NCBI GenBank assembly: GCA_902494035.1
Contig: CABURV010000064.1
Span: 1 to 8,865, forward strand
From: an uncultured Collinsella sp.
GTDB taxonomy: Bacteria; Actinomycetota; Coriobacteriia; Coriobacteriales; Coriobacteriaceae
Direction of reading: 5' to 3'
DNA length: 8,865 bases
A program made the position numbers and the translations under genes. This document shows, one piece after another, positions 1-7,658 of the stretch. Position 1 is the stretch's first letter. Every line of letters starts with the position of its first letter. The notes below the pieces were generated by a model. It had not been told where the DNA came from, searched no databases, and was given only the letters and a program-made list of their open reading frames with translations.

Positions 1-132
1 CTACTCGACGACCTGGCAGACCTTACCAACTCGTTCTACTTCATCGAAGCCGGCACGCTCGTGGAAAAGATCAAGTCGTCCTCGCAGACGCTCAAGCAGG
101 AATACCTCGATACATACGAAGGAGGTGAATGA
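1..132 (+). CDS. ABC transporter ATP-binding protein, C-terminal end (partial)
   Basis: The first reading frame is open from the window edge to a TGA at 130-132, giving 43 residues, so the gene starts outside the window. The pattern LLDDLADLTNSFYFIEAG followed by TLVEKI is typical of what follows the H-loop in ABC ATPases: a helix before 'L..L', then a strand with 'FI..G.LVE'. It most resembles, from memory, the bacitracin/lantibiotic self-protection and export ATPases (BcrA-like). The Walker A, signature and Walker B motifs would lie upstream and cannot be seen, so the family is inferred from the tail only. Its last codons contain the ribosome binding site of the next gene, which suggests one transcript and coupled translation. 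It is the only gene here ending in TGA. Confidence 0.6.
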   Translation, partial: LLDDLADLTNSFYFIEAGTLVEKIKSSSQTLKQEYLDTYEGGE

Positions 133-133
133 C

Positions 134-478
134 ATGAAACTATTTGAACAGCTGAAGTCCAATGCGTCGCGCATGGCTGTCTACGCCATCCTCGTGGCAA
201 CGGCTTTATGCGGAATCGCGGCACCCGTCTATGCGCTCAACGGGGAGAAAGGCGATGTCGAACCCGCGTACATGGCTTCGACGGTTAAGGACCGGTACAA
301 AGCCTTCTCTGGAGACACGTTTTACGTAGCAGAGTACGACACGACCTACCGTCAGCTTCGCTACAACAAGGGCTACGACTATCTAGGCGCAGAGGCAATC
401 AGCTATACGTCGGGTTGGTACCGCTCCAACTATGGACACATAACCCAGTTCAAGTGTAACTACCGTGTGTACAACTAA
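134..478 (+). CDS. Small secreted tyrosine-rich protein, function unknown
   Basis: This 114-residue protein is not one I recognise. Residues 1-13 are polar with Lys and Arg, residues 14-30 are hydrophobic, and PVYA at 31-34 offers an AxA-like type I signal peptidase site, so a mature protein of about 80 residues (35-114) should be released. The Cys at 26 is not in a lipobox, because the residue before it is Leu. The mature part holds 13 Tyr, two Trp/His-containing turns near the end (GWYRSNYGH) and one Cys, with no transmembrane segment. I chose ATG 134 because the strong Shine-Dalgarno AAGGAGGTGA at 119-128 is spaced for it; a GTG at 125 lies inside that site. The gene begins 1 nt after the ABC ATPase stop and ends in its own terminator. 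Codons such as CTA, TTA, ATA, GGA and GCA are commoner than in the housekeeping genes. A Sec-exported bacteriocin (for example lactococcin 972-like) or a cell-envelope protein is possible but unproven. Confidence 0.75.
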   Translation: MKLFEQLKSNASRMAVYAILVATALCGIAAPVYALNGEKGDVEPAYMASTVKDRYKAFSGDTFYVAEYDTTYRQLRYNKGYDYLGAEAISYTSGWYRSNYGHITQFKCNYRVYN

Positions 479-492
479 AGCAACCGGCCGGG

Positions 493-528
493 ACGAGGGG
501 TGACGCAAAAGCGTCGCCCCTCGTTTTT
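493..528 (+). terminator. Rho-independent terminator of the ABC/secreted-protein operon
   Basis: A 14-bp stem (493-506 with 511-524, one G-T wobble) has an AAAA loop and runs into TTTTT at 524-528. It starts 14 nt after the stop of the small secreted protein gene. Confidence 0.92.
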
Positions 529-537
529 AACCATGTC

Positions 538-556
538 AACTGAACCTAGTTCAGTT
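538..556. promoter_or_regulatory. Perfect 8-bp inverted repeat, possible operator
   Basis: AACTGAAC and GTTCAGTT flank the 3-nt spacer CTA. The two-fold symmetry and length fit a dimeric regulator's site. There is no T-tract of terminator quality, and I see no clear promoter beside it, so the role is open. Confidence 0.35.
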
Positions 557-619
557 TGGTTGATTTCCGATCTCAGCCGAACACATTGAGCGGAAAGGCC
601 GTTCCCGCAGTCAGTCGAA

Positions 620-659
620 CGTCCCCGGGGCCCTTCTCAGGCCCCGGGGACGGCATTTT
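620..659 (+). terminator. Orphan GC-rich terminator-like hairpin
   Basis: Bases 620-632 (CGTCCCCGGGGCC) pair perfectly with 640-652 around a 7-nt loop, and TTTT follows at 656-659 after a 3-nt gap. The stem is very stable but the T-tract is short and offset. The upstream operon already ends at 528, so this hairpin has no obvious gene to terminate. It may close a small RNA, act as a second terminator, or insulate rpmE. Confidence 0.55.
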
Positions 660-732
660 CCCAGTTGAAGGAACGGTGGAGATGTGTTTCGATGGGTCAG
701 ATTCGTGTCGTTCCGAAAAGACCGTGAACCTT

Positions 733-761
733 TTGTGGGACACGCGGCACCGTGGTACCAT
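733..761 (+). promoter_or_regulatory. Probable sigma-70-type promoter of rpmE
   Basis: TTGTGG at 733-738 and TACCAT at 756-761 are separated by 17 bp. They match the -35 and -10 consensus at four of six positions each. Transcription would start near 768, giving a leader of about 78 nt before rpmE. Confidence 0.55.
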
Positions 762-773
762 AGCCGAGTTTGT

Positions 774-845
774 TGTCTTGGTCGGAAACCAAGACGCCTT
801 ATGCGCTGATCGGTAACCAGCGCCTGACCAATAAGGAGTCCTACC
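774..845 (+). promoter_or_regulatory. Structured 5' leader of rpmE, candidate L31 autoregulatory RNA
   Basis: Two hairpins occupy the predicted leader. The first pairs GTCTTGGT (775-782) with ACCAAGAC (788-795). The second pairs GCGCTG (803-808) with CAGCGC (818-823) and ends 11 nt before the Shine-Dalgarno AGGAG (834-838). L31 is known to control its own synthesis in several bacteria, and I recall L31 leader motifs described for several lineages, Coriobacteria among them. That this is one of them is inference from position and structure. Confidence 0.5.
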
Positions 846-1271
846 ATGAAGCAGGGTATCCATCCCCAGTATGTCGAGTGCACGGTGACGTGCTCCTGCG
901 GCAACACCTTCAAGACGCACGCTACCGTGTCCGAGATGAAGGTTGAGCTTTGCAACGAGTGCCACCCGTTCTACACCGGCCAGCAGAAGTTCGTCGACAC
1001 CGGTGGACGCGTCCAGCGCTTCGCCGACAAGTTCGGTGGCGCCGCTGCCGCCCAGCTCAAGAAGGCCGAGGAGGCCAAGGCTGCCAAGGCTGCCAAGGCT
1101 GCTGAGGCCGAGGCCGCTCGCAAGGCCGCCGCTGAGGCTAAGGCTGCCGAGAAGGCTAAGCGTGCCGCTAAGTTCGCCGAGGAGGCTGCCAAGCAGGCTG
1201 CTGAGGCTCCCGCAGAGGCTCCCGTCGAGGAGGCCGCTGCCGAGGCCGAGACCACCGAGGCTGCTGAGTAA
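846..1271 (+). CDS. rpmE: 50S ribosomal protein bL31 with a long Ala/Lys/Glu-rich C-terminal tail
   Basis: Residues 1-63 are a typical zinc-binding L31: it opens MKQGIHPQY, has Cys 16, 18, 36 and 39 as the probable zinc ligands, and carries the conserved HPFYTGQQK and DTGGRVQRF segments. L31 sits in the large subunit near the contact with the small subunit. The usual length is about 70 residues. Here the protein runs to 141 because residues 65-141 form a low-complexity tail, about half Ala with Lys, Glu and some Arg, probably one long helix. Positive charges lie mostly in the first two thirds; the last 24 residues or so have acid residues and no base. The start at 846 is set by AGGAG at 834-838. 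The gene is alone between its own promoter and terminator. The core identification is secure; what the tail does is unknown. Confidence 0.95.
   Translation: MKQGIHPQYVECTVTCSCGNTFKTHATVSEMKVELCNECHPFYTGQQKFVDTGGRVQRFADKFGGAAAAQLKKAEEAKAAKAAKAAEAEAARKAAAEAKAAEKAKRAAKFAEEAAKQAAEAPAEAPVEEAAAEAETTEAAE
1077..1103 (+). repeat. Three tandem 9-nt repeats inside the rpmE tail
   Basis: AAGGCTGCC occurs twice in a row from 1077, and a third copy differs only in the last base (AAGGCTGCT). It encodes the KAA units of the L31 tail. Such repeats can change number by slippage in steps of three codons without breaking the frame. Confidence 0.7.
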
Positions 1272-1308
1272 ATAGCTCGCCGCGGAATCACTCGCATTCA
1301 TGGCATGA

Positions 1309-1342
1309 GGGCCGTGCATCCATTTGGGTGCACGGCCCTTTT
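1309..1342 (+). terminator. Rho-independent terminator of rpmE
   Basis: GGGCCGTGCA (1309-1318) pairs with TGCACGGCCC (1329-1338). The stem extends inward by a T-G and two C-G pairs to an ATTT loop, and TTTT follows at 1339-1342. It lies 38 nt after the rpmE stop. Confidence 0.9.
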
Positions 1343-1351
1343 CTATTGGTG

Positions 1352-1403
1352 AAACGAACCTGTTCCCATGGCACCAGATTGGTGCGAGGGGGCAGGTTCG
1401 TTT
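1352..1403. repeat. Long intergenic palindrome, unexplained hairpin
   Basis: AAACGAACCTG (1352-1362) pairs perfectly with CAGGTTCGTTT (1393-1403). The stem continues through two T-G wobbles and three C-G pairs (1363-1367 with 1388-1392), then a small internal loop, then GCACCA (1371-1376) with TGGTGC (1380-1385) around a 3-nt loop. In all, 22 pairs lie in 52 nt. There is no T-tract at either end, so it does not look like a simple terminator. It has the look of a mobile or dispersed palindromic unit, which one window cannot prove. Confidence 0.6.
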
Positions 1404-1411
1404 GCGCCAAA

Positions 1412-1474
1412 TGGCAGAGAGACAGCGTTTTCCCAGATAAAAGCTGCCAAATTAAACCAGTCCCTTTTTGGCAG
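1412..1474. repeat. Three-part inverted repeat with alternative pairings upstream of secA
   Basis: CTGCCAAA at 1444-1451 can pair with TTTGGCAG at 1467-1474 (8 bp). Its first six bases can instead pair with TGGCAG at 1412-1417. A further stem, AGC-G-TTTT (1424-1431) with AAAAGCT (1439-1445), is possible. It lies upstream of the only -10-like box I see for secA, so it may not be in the secA messenger. It could belong to the same intergenic element as the preceding palindrome. Confidence 0.4.
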
Positions 1475-1539
1475 GTTGGTCGTAGTTATTACGTGGCGGT
1501 CGAGGTCGACCGTATAGGCCGCGCCTTGTTTGGCTAAAG

Positions 1540-1545
1540 TACAAT
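1540..1545 (+). promoter_or_regulatory. Probable -10 box of the secA promoter
   Basis: TACAAT matches the -10 consensus at five of six positions and lies 62 bp before the secA start. I see no good -35 hexamer 16-18 bp upstream (the region reads GGCCGC), so it may need an activator or be only part of the promoter. Confidence 0.45.
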
Positions 1546-1593
1546 CATCTGTGTTTAACTCGCCCGCAGCTGCACGGCGTGGGCGATGGCCAA

Positions 1594-1599
1594 AAAGGA
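1594..1599 (+). promoter_or_regulatory. Ribosome binding site that fixes the secA start
   Basis: AAAGGA ends 7 nt before ATG 1607. The in-frame ATG at 1586 has no Shine-Dalgarno in front of it and would place this purine tract inside the gene. Confidence 0.65.
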
Positions 1600-1606
1600 A
1601 AACCAC

Positions 1607-4413
<2,807 letters not shown>

Positions 4414-4414
<1 letters not shown>

Positions 4415-5562
4415 TGGCTGAGGCTTTAGAGGTAACGCCCGCCGAGCTGGACGCGTTTGCGGACCGGCTCGGCGAGGTCGAGTCGTATCTCCACTTGGAC
4501 GAGAAGCGTGCCCGCGTGACCGAGCTCGAGGCCAAAAGCGTGGCCCCCGGCTTTTGGGATGACGCCGACGCCGCCCGTGCCACCATGGAGGAAATCGCGC
4601 GCACCAAGGAAGATATCGCTGCCGTGGACACCGCGCGCGGCGAGCTTTCCGATGCCCGCGCCGCGCTGGAGCTTGCCGAGGAGATGGGGGATGACCCCGA
4701 CGCCGCCGCCCTTCGCGAGGAGGCTACAGTCACGGCTGAGCGCCTGGCCCGTGCCATCGATGAGCTTGAGCTTTCGAGCTGGTTTACCGGTGAGTTCGAT
4801 CACGGCGATGCCATTGTGACCATCAAGCCCGGACAGGGTGGTCTGGAGGCCCAGGACTGGACCTTCATGCTCTTTAAGATGTACATGAAGTACTGCCAGC
4901 GTCGCGGCTGGAAGGTCACCATCAACGACTGTCCCGCGGCCGAGGTCATCGGCATCGACCGCGCGACCTTTACCGTCGAGGGCAAGGACGCATTTGGCAT
5001 GCTGCGCGCCGAGGCCGGTGTCCACCGCTTGGTGCGCATTAGCCCCACCGACGACAAGAAGCGCCGCCAGACCACGTTTGCCGGCGTTGAGGTCATCCCC
5101 GTGCTTCCCGATGATATCGACATCGAGATCAGTCCCGACGACATCCGCGTGGACGTGTACCACGCGAGCGGCCCGGGCGGTCAGGGCGTCAACACTACCG
5201 ACTCCGCCGTGCGCGTGACGCATTTTCCCAGCGGCATTGTAGTTACCTGCCAAAACGAGCGCAGCCAGATCCAGAACAAGGCCGCGTGCATGCAGATCCT
5301 CAAGGCTCGCCTGTACGAGATTGAGCTCGAGAAGCGTGCCGAGGCGCTCGATGAGATTCGCGGACCCAAAACCACGATCGGTTTTGGCAACCAGATTCGC
5401 AGTTACGTGCTCTACCCGTACCAGATGGTCAAGGATTTGCGCTCGGGCGTGGAGACCAGCAATGTCGAGGCCGTTCTTGACGATGGCGACCTGGACCCGT
5501 TTGTTATTGGCTACCATCGTTGGGCCACCGGCAATGCTGACGCGGAGGACCCATCTGCCTAA
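4414..5562 (+). CDS. prfB: Peptide chain release factor 2
   Basis: RF2 ends translation at UAA and UGA codons. The 382-residue product has an N-terminal helical domain (about 1-110), the 'EAQDW' stretch typical of RF2 (near 143-147), a codon-recognition domain, and the catalytic GGQ loop in GPGGQGVN (253-260, GGQ at 255-257) whose Gln is the usual methylation site. The Actinobacteria-like C-terminus has YPYQMVKDLRSGVET. The codon-recognition tripeptide, SPF in classical RF2, reads SPT here (210-212); Thr is the last residue of the RF1 PxT motif. Overall similarity is clearly to RF2 rather than RF1. The frame is continuous: there is no internal TGA and no CTTTGA slip site near codon 25, so the programmed +1 frameshift seen in E. 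coli is absent. The start ATG shares one base with the secA TAA, and AGGAA at 4403-4407 in the secA end serves as its ribosome binding site. Confidence 0.95.
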
Positions 5563-5647
5563 ACCGCTTGGTTTATGTGGGAATGGATTTAACCATCCGA
5601 ACAGGGTGGTTTTGTATCCAGAACAAACCAGTCGCGGGGTGGTTTTT
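5560..5647 (+). terminator. Cluster of three short hairpins after prfB, possible weak terminators
   Basis: Three small stems built on AAACC/GGTTT follow the prfB stop. They are TAAACC (5560-5565) with GGTTTA (5570-5575), AACCATCC (5591-5598) with GGGTGGTT (5604-5611) followed by TTTT to 5613, and AAACCA (5625-5630) with TGGTTT (5640-5645) running into TTTTT (5643-5647). The second and third resemble intrinsic terminators. GGTTT of the second stem (5608-5612) can also pair with AAACC at 5625-5629, so the folds compete. Confidence 0.45.
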
Positions 5648-5661
5648 GCCCGGCGAATCGG

Positions 5662-5667
5662 TAGAAT
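5662..5667 (+). promoter_or_regulatory. Possible -10 box upstream of the yitT-like gene
   Basis: TAGAAT matches the -10 consensus at five of six positions. The -35 region is weak (GTGGTT or TGGTTT at 16-17 bp). If used, the transcript would start near 5674 and pass through the terminator hairpin at 5687-5716 before the gene. Confidence 0.35.
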
Positions 5668-5686
5668 CGAATACAAGAAGAAGTTC

Positions 5687-5716
5687 AAAGCGCATCCGTT
5701 GGGGGTGCGCTTTTTT
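5687..5716 (+). terminator. Rho-independent terminator directly before the yitT-like gene
   Basis: AAAGCGCATCC (5687-5697) pairs with GGGTGCGCTTT (5703-5713, one T-G wobble) around a 5-nt loop, and the T-tract runs 5711-5716. The next bases, GAGGGAGG at 5717-5724, are the ribosome binding site of the following gene. It may end secA-prfB transcripts or act as an attenuator for the downstream gene. Confidence 0.8.
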
Positions 5717-5728
5717 GAGGGAGGCAGC

Positions 5729-6619
5729 ATGGCATATCGTCTGGACATCAAGCGCATTCTTTCGATGAACTTCTTTCACGATCTGCCCCAGATCATGTTT
5801 GGGTGCGCCTTGGCCGCCATCGCGACCGACCTGTTTTTGATTCCCAACGGCCTTGCCGCCGGTGGCGTCACAGGCCTTGCGACTATCATCCAGGCCCTCG
5901 GTGCGGCGCGAGGCGTGTCGCTTCCCGTCGGTATCCAGACCATTGTGATGAACGCCTTGCTGTTACTGGTCGTCATGCGCGAGGGCGGCATGTTCTACGT
6001 GGTGCAGACGGCGACGGGCTTTGTGCTGCTGGGCTTCTTTACCGACCTGTTCGCCCCGTTTGTAGCACCTCTGGCGCATGCGGACCTGATGCTTCCCGCT
6101 ATGTGGGGCGGCATTATTACGGGCATCGGTTACGGCATGGTGCTGCGTGCCGGCGCCAACACCGGCGGCTCGGACACGATTGGCCAGATCATCTCGCGTA
6201 ACACCTCGCTGCCGGTGGGCTCGACCGTTATGGCGATCGATGTTGCCGTATGCGCGGCATCGGCTCCGGTCTTCTCGCTCGAAAATGCCCTGTACGCAGG
6301 ACTTTCGATGGTGATTAGCGGCTATGTGATCGATGCGGTGGTCGATGGCGGCAACAAGCGTCGTATGGTACTCATCATCTCGGACAACTTCCCCGATATC
6401 GCGGCCGACATCATGTATGGTCTGGGCCGCGGCTGCACCAAATTAAAGGCGACCGGCATGTATTCGGGCGCCGAGAAGCCGGTGATTATGGTCATCGTGA
6501 GCCGTCGCGAGCTCAATACGCTCAAGACCATTGTGCGCGAGCGCGATCCTCATGCCATCGTGACGGTTGCCGACGTTACGGAAACCTTCGGTGAGGGCTT
6601 TAAGGACATTAACGCGTAG
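5729..6619 (+). CDS. YitT family membrane protein with C-terminal DUF2179 domain
   Basis: The 296-residue product fits the YitT family (YitT membrane domain followed by DUF2179). Hydrophobic segments lie near residues 19-38, 43-58, 66-83, 89-112, 121-139, 164-182 and 187-205, so five to seven membrane spans are likely. Family-type motifs are IPNGLAAGGVTGLA (38-51), GANTGGSDTIGQI (142-154) and the VIDAVVDG end of the membrane part (200-207). The soluble C-terminal domain (about 209-290) has the typical GRGCTKLKATGMYSG and the 'IMVIVSRREL' strand. The molecular function of this family is not established; a transport role is often suggested. ATG 5729 is preceded by GAGGGAGG at 5717-5724. The longer open frame upstream runs through the 3' end of prfB and the terminator and is not credible. 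The gene ends in TAG. Confidence 0.9.
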   Translation: MAYRLDIKRILSMNFFHDLPQIMFGCALAAIATDLFLIPNGLAAGGVTGLATIIQALGAARGVSLPVGIQTIVMNALLLLVVMREGGMFYVVQTATGFVLLGFFTDLFAPFVAPLAHADLMLPAMWGGIITGIGYGMVLRAGANTGGSDTIGQIISRNTSLPVGSTVMAIDVAVCAASAPVFSLENALYAGLSMVISGYVIDAVVDGGNKRRMVLIISDNFPDIAADIMYGLGRGCTKLKATGMYSGAEKPVIMVIVSRRELNTLKTIVRERDPHAIVTVADVTETFGEGFKDINA

Positions 6620-6682
6620 GGTCGACCGCGTTCCATCCAAAAGACGTTCACATTGATAAACCGTTTCATCAGCGGTTCTGCC

Positions 6683-6697
6683 TGCTCAATTGCTCAA
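6683..6697. promoter_or_regulatory. Direct repeat TGCTCAA x2, possible regulator site
   Basis: TGCTCAA at 6683-6689 and again at 6691-6697 are separated by one T. They lie about 45 bp upstream of the proposed transketolase -10 box, where an activator could bind. Confidence 0.3.
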
Positions 6698-6712
6698 ATA
6701 ATGATAAAAAGT

Positions 6713-6741
6713 CTGGTAAAGCCATCAGTTTCCAGCATAAT
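6713..6741 (+). promoter_or_regulatory. Possible promoter of the transketolase operon
   Basis: CATAAT at 6736-6741 matches the -10 consensus at five of six positions. CTGGTA at 6713-6718 is a poor -35 at 17 bp spacing, helped perhaps by the AT-rich tract just upstream. The leader would be about 80 nt. Confidence 0.4.
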
Positions 6742-6826
6742 GAGGGACGTACGTGCATCGCGGCTGGGTTGGGACGACCTTCTGTGCCGTGCGCATTTTG
6801 TCTAATGAGGATGAAAGGAAGGCACA

Positions 6827-7657
6827 ATGAGCGACGAAGAGCTCAAAAAGGTTGCCAACGAGGTAAGGAAGGGCATCGTCACCGGCGTGCACGCTGCCAA
6901 GTCCGGCCATCCGGGCGGTTCGCTCGGCGCTGCCGACATCATGACCTATCTGTACTTTGAGGAAATGAACGTCGACCCGGCCGATCCCCGCAAGGCCGAC
7001 CGCGATCGCTTTGTGCTTTCCAAGGGCCACTGCGCTCCGGGCCTGTACGCCGTGCTCGCCGAGCGCGGGTTCTTCCCCAAGGAGGACCTCGAGACGCTGC
7101 GCCATATTGGCAGCCACCTGCAGGGTCATCCCAACATGAACGACACCCCGGGCGTTGACATGTCCACCGGCTCGCTCGGTCAGGGCATCTCCGCCGCCGT
7201 GGGCATGGCCGTTGCCGCCAAGCACTGGGGCGACGACTATCGCACCTACGCCCTGCTGGGCGATGGCGAGAGCGAGGAGGGCCAGGTCTGGGAGGCCGCT
7301 ATGTTTGCCGGCAACCAGCAGCTCGACAATCTCTGCGTGATCGTCGACCACAACGGCCTGCAGATCGACGGTCCCGTCGAGGAGGTCAACGACCCCATGC
7401 CGCTCGCCGACAAGTTCCGTGCCTTTAAGTTCCACGTGGTGGAGCTTGCCGACGGCAACGATTTCGATCAGATCCGCGCCGCCTTTGCCGAGGCCCGCGC
7501 CACCAAGGGGCAGCCGACCGCCATTATCGCCGAGACCCTGAAGGGCAAGGGCGTGTCCTTTATGGAGAACCAGGTTGGTTGGCACGGCAAAGCCCCCAAC
7601 GATGAACAGTTTGAGCAGGCCATGGCAGAGCTCACGGCCGCCGGAGAGGAGCTCTAG
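6827..7657 (+). CDS. Transketolase, N-terminal subunit
   Basis: Transketolase moves two-carbon ketol units between sugar phosphates in the non-oxidative pentose phosphate pathway, using thiamine diphosphate and a divalent metal. This 276-residue product is the pyrophosphate-binding half only. It has SGHPGGSLGA (26-35), SKGHCAPG (65-72) with conserved His 68, the 'STGSLGQG' turn, and the cofactor signature GDGESEEG (145-152) ending in DHNG (174-177), where Asp 146 and Asn 176 should bind the metal. A normal one-chain transketolase has about 660 residues; here the other domains are in the next gene, a split known from archaea and several Gram-positive groups. The start is supported by AAAGGAAGG at 6814-6822. 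The next gene begins 1 nt after its TAG stop, so the two subunits should be made together and assemble. Confidence 0.95.
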   Translation: MSDEELKKVANEVRKGIVTGVHAAKSGHPGGSLGAADIMTYLYFEEMNVDPADPRKADRDRFVLSKGHCAPGLYAVLAERGFFPKEDLETLRHIGSHLQGHPNMNDTPGVDMSTGSLGQGISAAVGMAVAAKHWGDDYRTYALLGDGESEEGQVWEAAMFAGNQQLDNLCVIVDHNGLQIDGPVEEVNDPMPLADKFRAFKFHVVELADGNDFDQIRAAFAEARATKGQPTAIIAETLKGKGVSFMENQVGWHGKAPNDEQFEQAMAELTAAGEEL

Positions 7658-7658
7658 G

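Larger units (their letters stand above)
6620..6826 (+). other. Intergenic region between the yitT-like gene and transketolase
   Basis: No gene is visible here. The part from about 6686 to 6710 is AT-rich in an otherwise GC-rich window and may act as an UP-like element. A weak hairpin, AACCG (6659-6663) with CGGTT (6673-6677), lacks a T-tract, so I see no convincing terminator for the gene before. A 21-codon frame from 6740 has no ribosome binding site and overlaps the proposed -10 box, so I do not call it. Confidence 0.6.

Noticed and set aside
125..133. GTG start for the small secreted protein
   Set aside because: The GTG is inside the Shine-Dalgarno itself; ATG 134 is correctly spaced.
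203..214. Lipoprotein lipobox around Cys 26 of the small secreted protein
   Set aside because: The residue before the Cys is Leu rather than Gly, Ala or Ser, while PVYA at 31-34 is a good type I signal peptidase site.
556..816. Open frame of 86 codons upstream of rpmE
   Set aside because: It starts with TTG without a ribosome binding site and crosses the orphan hairpin and the rpmE promoter and leader.
573..1319. Minus-strand open frame of 248 codons opposite rpmE
   Set aside because: Its Leu/Gly/Ser repeats are the antisense reading of the repetitive L31 tail, and it runs through two terminator hairpins.
1586..1606. Longer SecA start at ATG 1586
   Set aside because: No Shine-Dalgarno precedes it, whereas AAAGGA sits at the right distance from ATG 1607, and the family's N-terminus fits the shorter form.
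5321..5728. N-terminal extension of the YitT-like protein
   Set aside because: It would overlap prfB in another frame and read through the terminator, while ATG 5729 has a strong ribosome binding site.
6740..6805. 21-codon leader peptide before transketolase
   Set aside because: There is no ribosome binding site, and its start codon overlaps the proposed -10 box.
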